From: an uncultured Alphaproteobacteria bacterium
GTDB taxonomy: Bacteria; Pseudomonadota; Alphaproteobacteria; Micropepsales; Micropepsaceae
Assembly (NCBI GenBank): GCA_902825865.1
Contig: CADECX010000034.1
Coordinates: 1 to 35,524 of the forward strand
Length of the DNA stretch: 35,524 nucleotides
Direction of reading: 5' to 3'
A program made the translations under genes and the position numbers. Position 1 is the first letter of the stretch; every line of letters begins with the position of its first letter. This document shows, piece after piece, positions 14,497 through 23,380 of this stretch. Under the pieces are notes generated by a model, which worked only from the letters and a program-made list of their open reading frames with translations, did not search any database and was not told the origin of the DNA.

Positions 14497-16791
14497 ATGT
14501 CCAACTTTTCGCGCCTGATGGCGCAATCATCCGTTATCGCTTTGCTGCCCTTGATCGGCACGCCGGCATTCGCCCAATCCATCGGCCGCGGCATCCAGCC
14601 GGAATATGTCATCGTCACCGCCGACCGCGCCCAAAGCGCCGATCCGGCGGCGACCGACATTCAGGTCACCGCCGCCAAGGCGCAGGAACAGATCAACACC
14701 GTCAATACCGAGGACATGCTGAAATTCGCGCCGTCCCTGGTGGTGCGCAAACGCCATTACGGCGACACCCAGGATCCCATCGCCACCCGCACCTCGGGCC
14801 TGGGGGCCAGCGCCCGCAACCTGATCTTTGTCGACGGGATCATGGTCAACTCCCCCATCGGCAACAACAACAGCGCCGCCTCGCCACACTTCGGCGTCGC
14901 CGCGCCCCAGGACGTCAGCCGCATCGACGTGCTGTATGGCCCCTTCGCCGCCCGCTATGCCGGCAATTCCACCGGCGTGACGGTGAATATCACCACCCGC
15001 ATGCCGGAAAAATTCGAGCTCTATGCCGACATCACCGGCGCGATCCAGACGTTCAGCAAATACAGTACCGATGACAGTTACGGCACCTGGCAGCTTGCCG
15101 GCGGTGTCGGCGACCGTTATGGCGCCTTCAGTTGGCGGCTTTCCGCCAATCACCTGGACAGCCACGGCCAGCCCTTGGGCTATGCCACCCTGACGCGCCC
15201 GGCTTCCACCAGCGCAGCCGGCACGGTGCTCACCGGCGCCTTCAATGATTTCAACCGCACCGGCGCGCCCATCGTGGTGATCGGCGATACCGGTTTGGAG
15301 CATCAGGTCCAGGACACCGACACATTGAAACTGGCCTATGATTTCGAGAACGGCATGCAGCTTTCCTATCTCGCCAGCCTGTTTCATCAGGATAACGATT
15401 CCAGCGTACGGACCTATCTCAGCAACGCATCCGGAACACCGGTCTATGCCGGCAACAGCAATATCGGCGGTTACAATTACAACATCGCCGCCAGCAGCTT
15501 CTCCAACAATGTCTATAACTGGCAGCAAAGCCAGTTGGCCCAGGGCCTGTCGCTGACATCGGCCAAGGACGGCGACTTCGCCTGGGAACTCATTCTCACC
15601 CGCTATGACTATCTCAACGACAAGCAGCGGGTGGCGACGGCGGCGCTGCCGGGCGCATTCACGGCGGGCGCGGGCACCATCAACCGCATGAACGGTACCG
15701 GCTGGTACACGCTGGATGCCAATACCGTCTGGCGCGGCATTGCCGGCCACGAACTGTCCTTCGGTTTTCATCGCGACGCCGAGACCTTCGCCCAGACCCG
15801 CACCAATCTCACCGATTGGATCGCGGGCGGACAAGGCACGGTGGTGAACGCCGCCAAGGGCCGCACCGCCACCAATGCGGTATGGCTGCAGGATATCTGG
15901 TCGCTGCTGCCGGATGTGAAAGCGGCGCTGGGCTTGCGCTATGAGGATTGGCGCGCTTATGGCGGCTCGAATTTCTCCACCGCGCCGGCGCTGAATGTCA
16001 GCCAGCCGCGCATTTCCGCCAGCACCTTGTCGCCCAAGGCGTCGCTGGGCTGGCAGATATCGGACAATTGGACCATGACGGGTTCCTGGGGCGTGGCCTT
16101 CCGCATGCCCACCGTCACCGAACTCTATCAGGCGATCACCACCGGCACGACTTTGACGGTACCCAATCCCAACCTGAAGCCGGAGCGCGTCAGTTCCTAC
16201 GAGCTGGCGGCGGAACGCAGGACGGACAGCGGTTTTGTCCGCTTGTCGGTGTTCGAGGAAGACATCACCAATGCCCTGTTGTCGCAATCGGCGCCGCTGG
16301 TGCCGGGCTCGAGCACCCTGTTCAGCTTTGTGCAGAATGTGGACCGCACCCAGGTTCGCGGCGTCGAATTCGTCATCGATCAGTATGACGTCCTCTTCCC
16401 TGGGTTGGAATTGATGGCAAGCCTCACCGCCGCCGACGCCCGCATCCGCCAGGACAATGCGTTCGCCGCGGCGGTGGGAAAATTCATCCCCGGCGTGCCC
16501 AAGCTGAAGGCCAATGCGGTCGCGACCTATCGCCCCAACGATGAACTCTCCTTCACTTTGGGCGCGCGCTATGCCGACCGCAGCTTCGGCACCATCGACA
16601 ATAGCGACCCGATTTCCCAGACTTTTCAGGGCTTCGCCGGCTACTTCGTGGTGGATGCGCGGGCCCGCTACAAGCTGAACGAAAACTGGAACATTTCCTT
16701 AGGAGTCGACAATCTCAACAACGACAAGTACTTCCTCTTCCACCCCTTCCCGCAACGGACCTTTGTGATGTCGGTCCATTATCAGCAATAG
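14497..16791 (+). CDS. TonB-dependent outer-membrane receptor
   Basis: The 764-residue precursor has a signal peptide (ending near TPAFAQS), a plug domain (about residues 45-170) with NTEDMLKFAPSLVVRKR, ARNLIFVDGI and DVSRIDVLYGPFAARYAGNS, then a 22-strand-type beta-barrel rich in alternating aromatic residues. It ends in FPQRTFVMSVHYQQ, the aromatic C-terminal strand used for outer-membrane insertion. Such receptors import metal chelates, cobalamin or other scarce ligands using TonB energy. The flanking DUF2946 and GDT1-like genes argue for a transition metal such as copper or manganese over a siderophore, but the plug sequence does not prove it. GGGG lies just upstream of the ATG. Confidence 0.92.
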   Translation: MSNFSRLMAQSSVIALLPLIGTPAFAQSIGRGIQPEYVIVTADRAQSADPAATDIQVTAAKAQEQINTVNTEDMLKFAPSLVVRKRHYGDTQDPIATRTSGLGASARNLIFVDGIMVNSPIGNNNSAASPHFGVAAPQDVSRIDVLYGPFAARYAGNSTGVTVNITTRMPEKFELYADITGAIQTFSKYSTDDSYGTWQLAGGVGDRYGAFSWRLSANHLDSHGQPLGYATLTRPASTSAAGTVLTGAFNDFNRTGAPIVVIGDTGLEHQVQDTDTLKLAYDFENGMQLSYLASLFHQDNDSSVRTYLSNASGTPVYAGNSNIGGYNYNIAASSFSNNVYNWQQSQLAQGLSLTSAKDGDFAWELILTRYDYLNDKQRVATAALPGAFTAGAGTINRMNGTGWYTLDANTVWRGIAGHELSFGFHRDAETFAQTRTNLTDWIAGGQGTVVNAAKGRTATNAVWLQDIWSLLPDVKAALGLRYEDWRAYGGSNFSTAPALNVSQPRISASTLSPKASLGWQISDNWTMTGSWGVAFRMPTVTELYQAITTGTTLTVPNPNLKPERVSSYELAAERRTDSGFVRLSVFEEDITNALLSQSAPLVPGSSTLFSFVQNVDRTQVRGVEFVIDQYDVLFPGLELMASLTAADARIRQDNAFAAAVGKFIPGVPKLKANAVATYRPNDELSFTLGARYADRSFGTIDNSDPISQTFQGFAGYFVVDARARYKLNENWNISLGVDNLNNDKYFLFHPFPQRTFVMSVHYQQ

Positions 16792-16802
16792 GCGAAAGTG
16801 CG

Positions 16803-17081
16803 ATGAGCGATCTGCTGGCGATGTTCGTGACGGTGTTCCTGGCCGAGTTCGGCGACAAGACACAGCTGGCCACCGTGCTGTTCGCCTCGGAGCGGAAGAT
16901 GTCGCCGCTGATGGTGTTTGTGGCCTGCGGCGGAGCGCTGTTGCTCAGCGCCGCCATCGCAACCTTCTTCGGCACTATCGCCAGCCGCTATCTCGCGGGT
17001 GTGCCGTTCAAGCTGATCGCCGGGATCGGCTTCATCCTGATCGGTGTCTGGACAGTGACGCAGTATTACCGGGGAGCTTAA
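16803..17081 (+). CDS. half-size GDT1/TMEM165 (UPF0016) family cation transporter
   Basis: The 92-residue protein has three hydrophobic segments and the family signature EFGDKTQLATVLFA (about residues 15-28), whose acidic residue and Thr/Gln form the cation site of Mn2+/Ca2+ transporters of the GDT1 family. Full-length members have two such repeats. This one has a single repeat and would have to form a dimer, as in the half-size bacterial and cyanobacterial forms. It begins 12 nt after the receptor stop, so it is almost certainly in the same operon. Direction of transport is unknown; known members export Mn2+ from the cytoplasm. The 3' end overlaps the convergent TetR gene by 4 nt. Confidence 0.88.
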   Translation: MSDLLAMFVTVFLAEFGDKTQLATVLFASERKMSPLMVFVACGGALLLSAAIATFFGTIASRYLAGVPFKLIAGIGFILIGVWTVTQYYRGA

Positions 17082-17677
17082 GCTCTGAACCGTCCGTCCA
17101 GCCGGGCGATCAATTCCGCCGGGGTGAAGCCCAGGGCATCCAGACGCCCCGAACGCGCCAGCAGCGCCAAGCCGGTCAGCGCCGCGGCCACCAGCACCAC
17201 ATCGCGCTGGCTTTCGCGGCTGTTGGACGGCAAGCCGCTGGCATCCGACAAGGCCTTGAGCGCCGCGATCAGGCGGCCATTGAACAGCCGCTCGGCATCG
17301 CCGTTCTTGATGCTTTCATTGGGCGAACCGGCCAGCGCGGCGGAGGCCGCCGCCATGGTTTCGGCGCCGCGCAGCAATTCCAGCGCCGCCGCGCCCGCGC
17401 TCGCCAAGCCGCTGCCCGCACCGCGCATGGCGCGCGCCAGAGAGGTGAGATCGTCGGTGGCCAGCGCCAGCAGCAATTCGTCCTTGTTGCGGAAATAGCC
17501 GTAAAGCGCGGCCGGGGCGAAACCGGCTTCCGCCGCGACACCACGTAAACTGAGATCGCGGGCGCCATCGCGGGCCGCTACCCGCCGGGCCGCGTCCAGG
17601 ATCGCGGTCCGGGACGCCGCCCGGGACACATCGCGCTGCCGCCGCTCCTTGGGAATTCGAACCGCCGCCTCAACCAT
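17078..17677 (-). CDS. TetR-family transcriptional regulator
   Basis: The 199-residue protein has an N-terminal TetR helix-turn-helix: RTAILDAARRVAARDGARDL, then SLRGVAAEAGFAPAALYGYF and RNKDELLLA (about residues 22-75). The ligand-binding C-terminal domain is Ala/Leu-rich and not specific to a known subgroup. It is convergent with the GDT1-like gene, so it need not regulate the metal operon. No obvious operator palindrome is seen just upstream of its own start. Confidence 0.87.
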   Translation of the reverse strand: MVEAAVRIPKERRQRDVSRAASRTAILDAARRVAARDGARDLSLRGVAAEAGFAPAALYGYFRNKDELLLALATDDLTSLARAMRGAGSGLASAGAAALELLRGAETMAAASAALAGSPNESIKNGDAERLFNGRLIAALKALSDASGLPSNSRESQRDVVLVAAALTGLALLARSGRLDALGFTPAELIARLDGRFRA

Positions 17678-17749
17678 GCCTGGATGATAGGTGATTCTCG
17701 CCCGTGCTCCGCCATGGAAAACGCGGCAAAAGGAATCAGTGCCAAAGGC

Positions 17750-18412
17750 TCAGCGGTCCGGAGAGAACCAGCGGTCGGCAAAACGCACCAGCAGCCCCAC
17801 GATCATCAAGGAAAGGCTGAAACCGTAAAAGGCGTCGGGTTGGTTGGGACCATAGATCCGCGCAAGACCCATCAAGGAATAGCAAAGCCAGAAGTAACCG
17901 GCGGCGGTGCCGAGCAGCACACGGCGAATCTTGACGGGAATAAGCGGCTTGTCTCCCAGCCGCTTGATCGGAGCGGCCGTCAGCGCCATCACCAGCACCA
18001 CGCTGCTGCCAAACAACGTCATCAGGGTGGCGCCCGGCGACAGGCGAATGACATTGGGCAGAAAAACCGAAATCAGATAGACGCCGTAGCTGGCGCAAAA
18101 TCCCCAGACCAGCTTGCGGCCCAGGCTTTCGGGAGGCGCAAAGTTGGGGAACATGCGTGCCGCCAGGCGGCAGAGCGGCCCTGCCACCAGAGCGGCGAAA
18201 AAAACCAGGGACGCATAGCGCCAGGCCAATTGGCTGCCCAGGCGAAAACCGTTTTCGGCAAAGCCGCGGAAAAGTATGGCGCCGACAACCAGCGCCACCG
18301 CACCAAAGGCGATGCCGCCCACCAGAGGGCCAAGGGTCAGTTTGAAACGTGGAACTCTAAAGCGGCCAATAAGAGCCCGGCCCGTCAGGGCCGTATTATC
18401 CAGGGCAACCAT
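17750..18412 (-). CDS. multi-pass membrane protein of unknown function
   Basis: The product of 220 residues (ATG at 18410-18412; a TTG 18 nt upstream would add six residues) has about six hydrophobic segments. Segments such as SLVFFAALVAGPLCRL and LGRKLVWGFCASYGVYLIS recall the transmembrane part of ferric-reductase-like proteins. I do not see a convincing pair of heme-ligand histidines, so the resemblance may be superficial. GGA lies about 10 nt upstream of the ATG. It follows the TPR-methyltransferase gene on the same strand, and the stop lies about 70 bp from the TetR start. Confidence 0.65.
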   Translation of the reverse strand: MVALDNTALTGRALIGRFRVPRFKLTLGPLVGGIAFGAVALVVGAILFRGFAENGFRLGSQLAWRYASLVFFAALVAGPLCRLAARMFPNFAPPESLGRKLVWGFCASYGVYLISVFLPNVIRLSPGATLMTLFGSSVVLVMALTAAPIKRLGDKPLIPVKIRRVLLGTAAGYFWLCYSLMGLARIYGPNQPDAFYGFSLSLMIVGLLVRFADRWFSPDR

Positions 18413-18477
18413 TGCTGCAAAGTTCCACAAGACTGTTGCGGAATAGAACGCGCGGGACAGCCAAAAAGTGCCGTTAT

Positions 18478-19575
18478 TTACCGCACTAGAGCCACGGCAA
18501 AGCCGTCCACCGGCTGGTTAGCCTCGTGCCGTGGCACCGCCGCCACAAGGCCGGCCATATCGAACCCGCTACGCGTGGCAAGTTCACGCAAATAGGCTTC
18601 GCCGTGCCGCCAGCGCCGCTTGGGCCCCAGTTCGAAACCGGTCCCTTCGCTTTTCTCGACGGTGAACAGGAAATAGCCATTGGATGAAAGGCGGTTGCGG
18701 GCACCTTCAAACACTTGTCCCAGATCGCCAAGATAAACCAGGGTATCGGCGGCCAGGATCAAGTCGTAGCGCGGCCCCGTTGCCGCGAGCGCCGTTTCCA
18801 AATCGGCAACCTTGAGATCGCCATAGATACCGCGCGCCCGCGCCTTTTCGATCATGGCGGGCGACAGATCCACACCATCCAGCCGCGCCGCCAGCGGCTT
18901 GAACACGGCGCCCGCCAATCCGGTGCCGCAACCCAAATCCAGCACAGAGAGTTCTTTTTTTATGGTCGCTCCGGCTTTCGCCGACGCTCCCATGCGTCCC
19001 GGCATCACCAGAGAAGCAAGATCGAACAGGATCTGCGGCGCGGCATAGGCCAACTGCCCGATCATGCGTTCGTCATAATCGGCGGAAAATTGATCGAACA
19101 GATGGCGGACATAGCCGGGATCGGAGCGCGGCGACGCCTTGATCGCTTCACAGGCCGCAAGCATTTCGGCCGGCGGATTCTCCAGGGCCTGCAGATTTTC
19201 CAGCGCCTTGTCCGGCTCTCCCGCCTTGAGCCAGGCGGCGGCGATCAGCTCGCGCGCCCGCACCAAATCGGGGTCCAGGCGCAGCGCCCGCTGCAACTCC
19301 GCGATGGCGGTGGGCAAGGCGTCCGCCGCCAGCAGCGCTTCGCCCAGGGCCAGCACCGCCAAGGCGACACCGGGATTGAGCGACACTGCCTCGCGCGCCT
19401 CGATCAGCGCGGTCTTGTTGTCGCCGCTCGCCAGCAGCGCCTTGATCAAAGTCAATCGCGCCAGCAAACCGCCGCGCCCGGCGGCCAAGCGCGCTTGCAG
19501 GGCGCGCGCGGCTTCCTCGGCCCGGCCCGACGCGATCAACGCTTCGGCGCTTTCGATTGGGTCTTCTTCAGTCAA
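18478..19575 (-). CDS. TPR-containing SAM-dependent methyltransferase (TTG start)
   Basis: The 365-residue protein has an N-terminal TPR array (about residues 5-135; e.g. ALIEAREAVSLNPGVALAVL, AIAELQRALRLDPDL) followed by a class I methyltransferase. The latter has LSVLDLGCGTGLAGAVF (motif I), LDGVDLSPAMIEKAR (acidic ribose contact), LILAADTLVYLGDL and a closing FAVALVR strand. The start is TTG, supported by AGAGGGG about 5 nt upstream; no ATG or GTG is available before the TPR region. It resembles putative methyltransferases with a segment HLFDQFSADYDERM before motif I. The substrate is unknown; the TPR region suggests a protein partner. Confidence 0.83.
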   Translation of the reverse strand: MTEEDPIESAEALIASGRAEEAARALQARLAAGRGGLLARLTLIKALLASGDNKTALIEAREAVSLNPGVALAVLALGEALLAADALPTAIAELQRALRLDPDLVRARELIAAAWLKAGEPDKALENLQALENPPAEMLAACEAIKASPRSDPGYVRHLFDQFSADYDERMIGQLAYAAPQILFDLASLVMPGRMGASAKAGATIKKELSVLDLGCGTGLAGAVFKPLAARLDGVDLSPAMIEKARARGIYGDLKVADLETALAATGPRYDLILAADTLVYLGDLGQVFEGARNRLSSNGYFLFTVEKSEGTGFELGPKRRWRHGEAYLRELATRSGFDMAGLVAAVPRHEANQPVDGFAVALVR

Positions 19576-19587
19576 GCAGGCCCCTCT

Positions 19588-20463
19588 TTAATCAAGCAAA
19601 CAAAGGCCGTTGTTCAAGACCACGGTTCCGGGACGCTCCTTGACCGAGGCGCGATAGGAAATCGTGGCGCCGTCCTTCCACATCTCCACCACCAAAGTCT
19701 CGCCGGGAAAAACCGGCTTGGAGAAACGCACATCGAATTGCTTGATGCGCTCGGGCTGATACTCCGCCAGGGTGGAAAGCACCGCGCGGCAGGCAGTGCC
19801 GTAGGAACACAGGCCATGCAGGATGGGACGGGGAAAACCCACCATCTTGGCGAAGGCCGGATCGCGGTGCAGCGGATTGCGGTCGCCCGACAAGGCGTAG
19901 AGCAGTGCCTGGTCGGCGCGGGTGTCGCACTCCTTCACTAGATCGGGGGCGCGTTCCGGCAGGATATGCAAAGCTGGCCCGCCCTCCGGCGATCCGCCGA
20001 AGCCGCCGTCGCCGCGCGCAAAGATGGAGGTGACGATGGTGAACAGCTTGTCGCCGCACCCCGCCTCCCTTGTCGCCCGTTCCTGCACCAACACGGCGCC
20101 CTTGCCCTCGCCCTTGTCCAGGATCGCCAGCATGCGTTCGTCGGTTGTCACCTCGCATTTCGGCGGCAAAGGCTTATGGAAGGTGATGCGGCGCTCGCCG
20201 TCCACAACCATCGCGAAATTGATCTGGGATTTTTGCGGCATGCGCTGGCGTTCAGGAGGTGCCTCGCCGCGATTGATCACACTGGCGAAGGTGGGGACCA
20301 CCTTCAGGCCGTTATTCTCATAGACGAAGGGCAGCTCCTTTTCGTCCAGCGGATCGCGCCCCATGCCCACACCCAGGGCATAGAGCATGACGTCCTTTTC
20401 GTCGTAGCGCGAGGCAAGGCCGGTGGCGCCGGACTGCATCATATCGTCGTAATCAATGGCCAT
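19588..20463 (-). CDS. MaoC-type (R)-specific enoyl-CoA hydratase (hydratase 2)
   Basis: The 291-residue protein is a double hot-dog MaoC dehydratase. The C-terminal half carries the hydratase 2 motif YALSGDRNPLHRDPAFA with the catalytic Asp194 and His199, followed by GFPRPILHGLCSYG. The N-terminal hot-dog half lacks the motif, as expected for the eukaryotic-type multidomain hydratase. It hydrates trans-2-enoyl-CoA to (R)-3-hydroxyacyl-CoA. It lies 12 nt upstream of the TPR-methyltransferase start, so the two may be co-transcribed. Length and motif spacing are normal. Confidence 0.9.
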   Translation of the reverse strand: MAIDYDDMMQSGATGLASRYDEKDVMLYALGVGMGRDPLDEKELPFVYENNGLKVVPTFASVINRGEAPPERQRMPQKSQINFAMVVDGERRITFHKPLPPKCEVTTDERMLAILDKGEGKGAVLVQERATREAGCGDKLFTIVTSIFARGDGGFGGSPEGGPALHILPERAPDLVKECDTRADQALLYALSGDRNPLHRDPAFAKMVGFPRPILHGLCSYGTACRAVLSTLAEYQPERIKQFDVRFSKPVFPGETLVVEMWKDGATISYRASVKERPGTVVLNNGLCLLD

Positions 20464-20536
20464 GGTTCACCACAGAAGCTCTGCGCCAATCTAAGCCCTG
20501 CGGTGAAGCAATGCCATGACCTAAAGGCGGGCCGAT

Positions 20537-22357
20537 TTAAGTCGCCACGACAAGCGGGCCCTGGCCATGCACCTGTGGCACGCCGTTCTTTTCGATACAG
20601 GCGCGCGCCGTGTCATAGCCTTCCTGGATCGCCTGGTCGAATTTCTTCCAGTCACGCAGCTGGATATCGGGCATGGGCGGTTCGATCAGATAGTCGCACT
20701 GCTCGCGCACGATGCGGCGCTGGGCTTCCGATCCCACCGTGCCGGAACGCATCAGGATGGAGATGATGGAGGGATGTCCCCGCATGCGCTGACCGAGAAG
20801 CCACCACCAGGGCCGTTCGCCATAACGGCTGTCCTGAGCCTGAAGATCGACCTCGCCGGTGATATCGCAGGCGATGATCGGACCGGCGCCATGCGCCTGT
20901 TCGCGCATCACATCCACCGGCAGATTGTTCATCACCCCGCCATCCACCAGCAAATGGCCGTGATGGGTGACAGGCGGCAGAATGCCCGGCAGCGCCACGC
21001 TGGCGCGCAGCGCCCGCCACAATTTGCCGTCGCGATGGATATGGATGCGCCCGGTGGTGAGATCGGACGACACCGCGAAGAAAGGCAGCGGCAGTTCCTC
21101 GATGCAGACTTCGTCGAAATGCTCGCGCAGCCGCTTGCTCACCTTTTTGCCCCGCACGATGGCGATCAGCGGCAAGGTAAAGTCGGACAGCGGATTGTCA
21201 TCGACAAACACCGCGCGCATCCGGTCGCGCATCTCCTCGAAACCCCATTCCCGCGCCAGTCCGGCGGCGATGATGGCGCCCATGCTGGTGCCGCCCAGCT
21301 GGTCGAAGGGCACGCCGGCTTCCTTCAGGGCCTTGATGATGCCGATATGGGCGAAGCCCCGCGCCCCGCCGCCTGCCAGCACCAGGCCGACGGCGCGCCC
21401 GGCGATGAAGCGGGCGATGCGCGCCACATCGGCGTGATGGCCGGCGCGCAAATGATGATGGGCGCGGAACAGACCGCTGCGCACCGAGAAATGCTCCGGC
21501 AATACCGCGCTGGCCCCGTCGGGATGCAACAGCAGCAATTCCGGCGGTCCCGAAGCGCGTTCTTTGAACGCGGGAAGATCCAAAGGCGCCAGCGGCAAGG
21601 GCTGGTTGGCGCGCGCCAGCAGGAAGATGCGGTCGGCCTGGCGCAGGCAGAGTTGCGTCCAAGGACTGTCGGGCGCATCGCCGCGGTAAAACACCACGTC
21701 ATGGGCCTGCTCGAAACTGTTGAACCATTCCGCGGTCTGGTCGCCGGCGCCGGCATCGAGCACGGCGGCGCGGCACCCCATGCCCGCCAGGGCCATGGTC
21801 AAGCGCTGGGCGATGGGCACTTCCGACAGGCCATCCTGCAGGGGCACGATGGCGAATGTTTTGGGCTGTGACTTGGGCGAGCGGCCGCGATTGGCGTCCT
21901 TCAGGCGCTTCACCAGCATCTGCATCAGATTCATCATCACCTTGGGGTGACGGGCGATCAGCGACTCAAAGCCATCAGGGCTGATCCTGAGCAGCTCGGT
22001 ATCGCGCAGCGCCACCAACTGGGCGGAATGATTGCTGGAGCCGGCGATCAAGGACATTTCGCCCACCGTCTCGCCGGCGGGAATATGCGCCACCATCCGG
22101 CGCTGGCTTTGTTCATCGGAGACGAAAACCCCAAGACTCCCCGTCACCACCAGGAACAGCGCCGCGTTGTTCTCGCCGCCGCGCTCCAAGAGCGTGCCGC
22201 CGGGAAGCGCGAACCAGTTGGCTTCCGCCAGAAGATTGCGCAAGGCGGCGTCGCCGACATTTTCCAGCAGCGCAAAACTCTTCAGCCGCTCATACAGCGC
22301 TTCCGGATAGACGGTCTGTTGGCCGATGCGGAACGAGGACAGGAACGCCATGCGCAT
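20537..22357 (-). CDS. patatin-like phospholipase with N-terminal cNMP-binding-like domain
   Basis: The 606-residue protein has three parts. Residues about 25-150 form a cyclic-nucleotide-binding-like domain (PGGTLLERG, GETVGEMSLIAGS). A Rossmann-like spacer covers about 165-290. The patatin domain has the oxyanion hole GGGARGF (about 329-335), nucleophile elbow GTSMG (Ser358) and VDGGVMNNLP (catalytic Asp472). This is the NTE-type lysophospholipase architecture. In the cNMP domain the usual phosphate-contact Arg of the R-T/S-A motif is replaced (NHSAQLVAL), so nucleotide binding may be lost. It has no signal peptide. It is followed on the same strand by the MaoC gene 73 bp away. Confidence 0.9.
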   Translation of the reverse strand: MRMAFLSSFRIGQQTVYPEALYERLKSFALLENVGDAALRNLLAEANWFALPGGTLLERGGENNAALFLVVTGSLGVFVSDEQSQRRMVAHIPAGETVGEMSLIAGSSNHSAQLVALRDTELLRISPDGFESLIARHPKVMMNLMQMLVKRLKDANRGRSPKSQPKTFAIVPLQDGLSEVPIAQRLTMALAGMGCRAAVLDAGAGDQTAEWFNSFEQAHDVVFYRGDAPDSPWTQLCLRQADRIFLLARANQPLPLAPLDLPAFKERASGPPELLLLHPDGASAVLPEHFSVRSGLFRAHHHLRAGHHADVARIARFIAGRAVGLVLAGGGARGFAHIGIIKALKEAGVPFDQLGGTSMGAIIAAGLAREWGFEEMRDRMRAVFVDDNPLSDFTLPLIAIVRGKKVSKRLREHFDEVCIEELPLPFFAVSSDLTTGRIHIHRDGKLWRALRASVALPGILPPVTHHGHLLVDGGVMNNLPVDVMREQAHGAGPIIACDITGEVDLQAQDSRYGERPWWWLLGQRMRGHPSIISILMRSGTVGSEAQRRIVREQCDYLIEPPMPDIQLRDWKKFDQAIQEGYDTARACIEKNGVPQVHGQGPLVVAT

Positions 22358-22380
22358 CCTTTACCCCATGGCTTTCGAAG

Positions 22381-23163
22381 TCACCAAGCGGTCCAGCCGC
22401 CATCGATGTTGAGACAGGCGCCTGTCATAAAGGACGAGGCCGGTGCGGCCAGGAATAGAAGCGGCCCGCCGATCTCGTCCGCCGCGCCGATGCGGCCCAG
22501 CATGGTGCGCTCCGCCAGCCGAGGTTCCAGGCCGACGGGCATTTTCCCCGGCTGGGGAAAGGGACCCGGCACCAGCGTGTTGACGCGAATCTTGTCGCGC
22601 CCAAGCTCGGCGGCGAGGTGGCGAGTGAGCTGTTCCAGCCCGGCCTTGGCGGGGCCGTAGTGAAAGGGGCTCTGCTGCTCGCGCTTGTCATAGAGCCCGG
22701 CGACCGGCGCGACCTGCCCATACATGGAGGAGATGTTGATCACGCTGGCATCGCCGCCGGCCGACACCGCCTGCTTCAAGGCGGGCAAGGCGGCGCGCAC
22801 CGTTTCGAACGCGCTGGTCACGGTGGCGGCATAGGTGGCGGCGAAATCGTCTGGACCCAGCTCGGAAAAGGATCTTCCGGCCATCTTGCCGATATTGTTG
22901 ACCAGCACATCCAGCCGTTTCAGGCCGCCGAAAAAGCCATGGATTTTGGCGACATCATGGGCGTCGAAGGCGGCCGGCTCGACCGACAGGCCTTCCCGCC
23001 TCAGGCCTTCCGCGAAAAGACTCAGCGCCGCCGCATCGCGTCCATTGACGATGACATGCGCCCCCGCACCGGCCAAAGCCCGGGTCATGGCCGCGCCCAA
23101 ATGGCCGCGGCTGCCGGAAACAAAGGCGGTCTTGCCGTCCAGACGGAATATGTCCTGCGCCAT
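22381..23163 (-). CDS. SDR-family oxidoreductase
   Basis: The 260-residue classical SDR has an atypical cofactor loop, SGSRGHLG, in place of TGxxxGxG. It also has VIVNGRD, whose Arg favours NADP(H), then VLVNNIGKM, catalytic Ser in INISSMYG (about 145) and YGPAK (Tyr169, Lys173). The insertion before the active-site Tyr (GLYDKREQQSPFHYG) and the closing TGACLNIDGGW are typical for the FabG/gluconate-5-dehydrogenase-like group. The gene starts 23 nt upstream of the patatin gene on the same strand, so co-expression with a lipid hydrolase and the MaoC hydratase is plausible. The substrate cannot be decided. Confidence 0.85.
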   Translation of the reverse strand: MAQDIFRLDGKTAFVSGSRGHLGAAMTRALAGAGAHVIVNGRDAAALSLFAEGLRREGLSVEPAAFDAHDVAKIHGFFGGLKRLDVLVNNIGKMAGRSFSELGPDDFAATYAATVTSAFETVRAALPALKQAVSAGGDASVINISSMYGQVAPVAGLYDKREQQSPFHYGPAKAGLEQLTRHLAAELGRDKIRVNTLVPGPFPQPGKMPVGLEPRLAERTMLGRIGAADEIGGPLLFLAAPASSFMTGACLNIDGGWTAW

Positions 23164-23287
23164 GGAAATCGCTCGGAACCCAGCTGGACAAGCTGCCAGC
23201 GCAGGGTAAACAACTGTTTACGACAAGACAGAATTCTTGCTGCAATGCAGCATCGGGCGAGGCAGATCGCCTTATTGGAAACAGGCC

Positions 23288-23315
23288 TTGGCCACAGTAA
23301 AGTTGCAAATATTCT
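23288..23315 (+). promoter_or_regulatory. candidate promoter for the exported TPR-like gene
   Basis: TTGGCC (23288-23293) and TATTCT (23310-23315) are separated by 16 bp, each matching the sigma-70 consensus at 4 of 6 positions. The position, about 65 nt upstream of the ATG at 23381, is reasonable, but the match is weak. Confidence 0.25.
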
Positions 23316-23380
23316 CACAATAGGACACCCACAGGGGCTGTTTGCCGGTGACCGGCCGGTTTGAAAGAGGACGAGTTTCG

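Noticed and set aside
14527..16287. Minus-strand 586-residue open frame
   Set aside because: It lies antisense to the TonB-dependent receptor, whose family match is unambiguous.
17750..18412. Assignment of the membrane protein as ferric reductase/MsrQ
   Set aside because: Some helix sequences look similar, but I could not find the paired heme-ligand histidines, so I left it as unknown.
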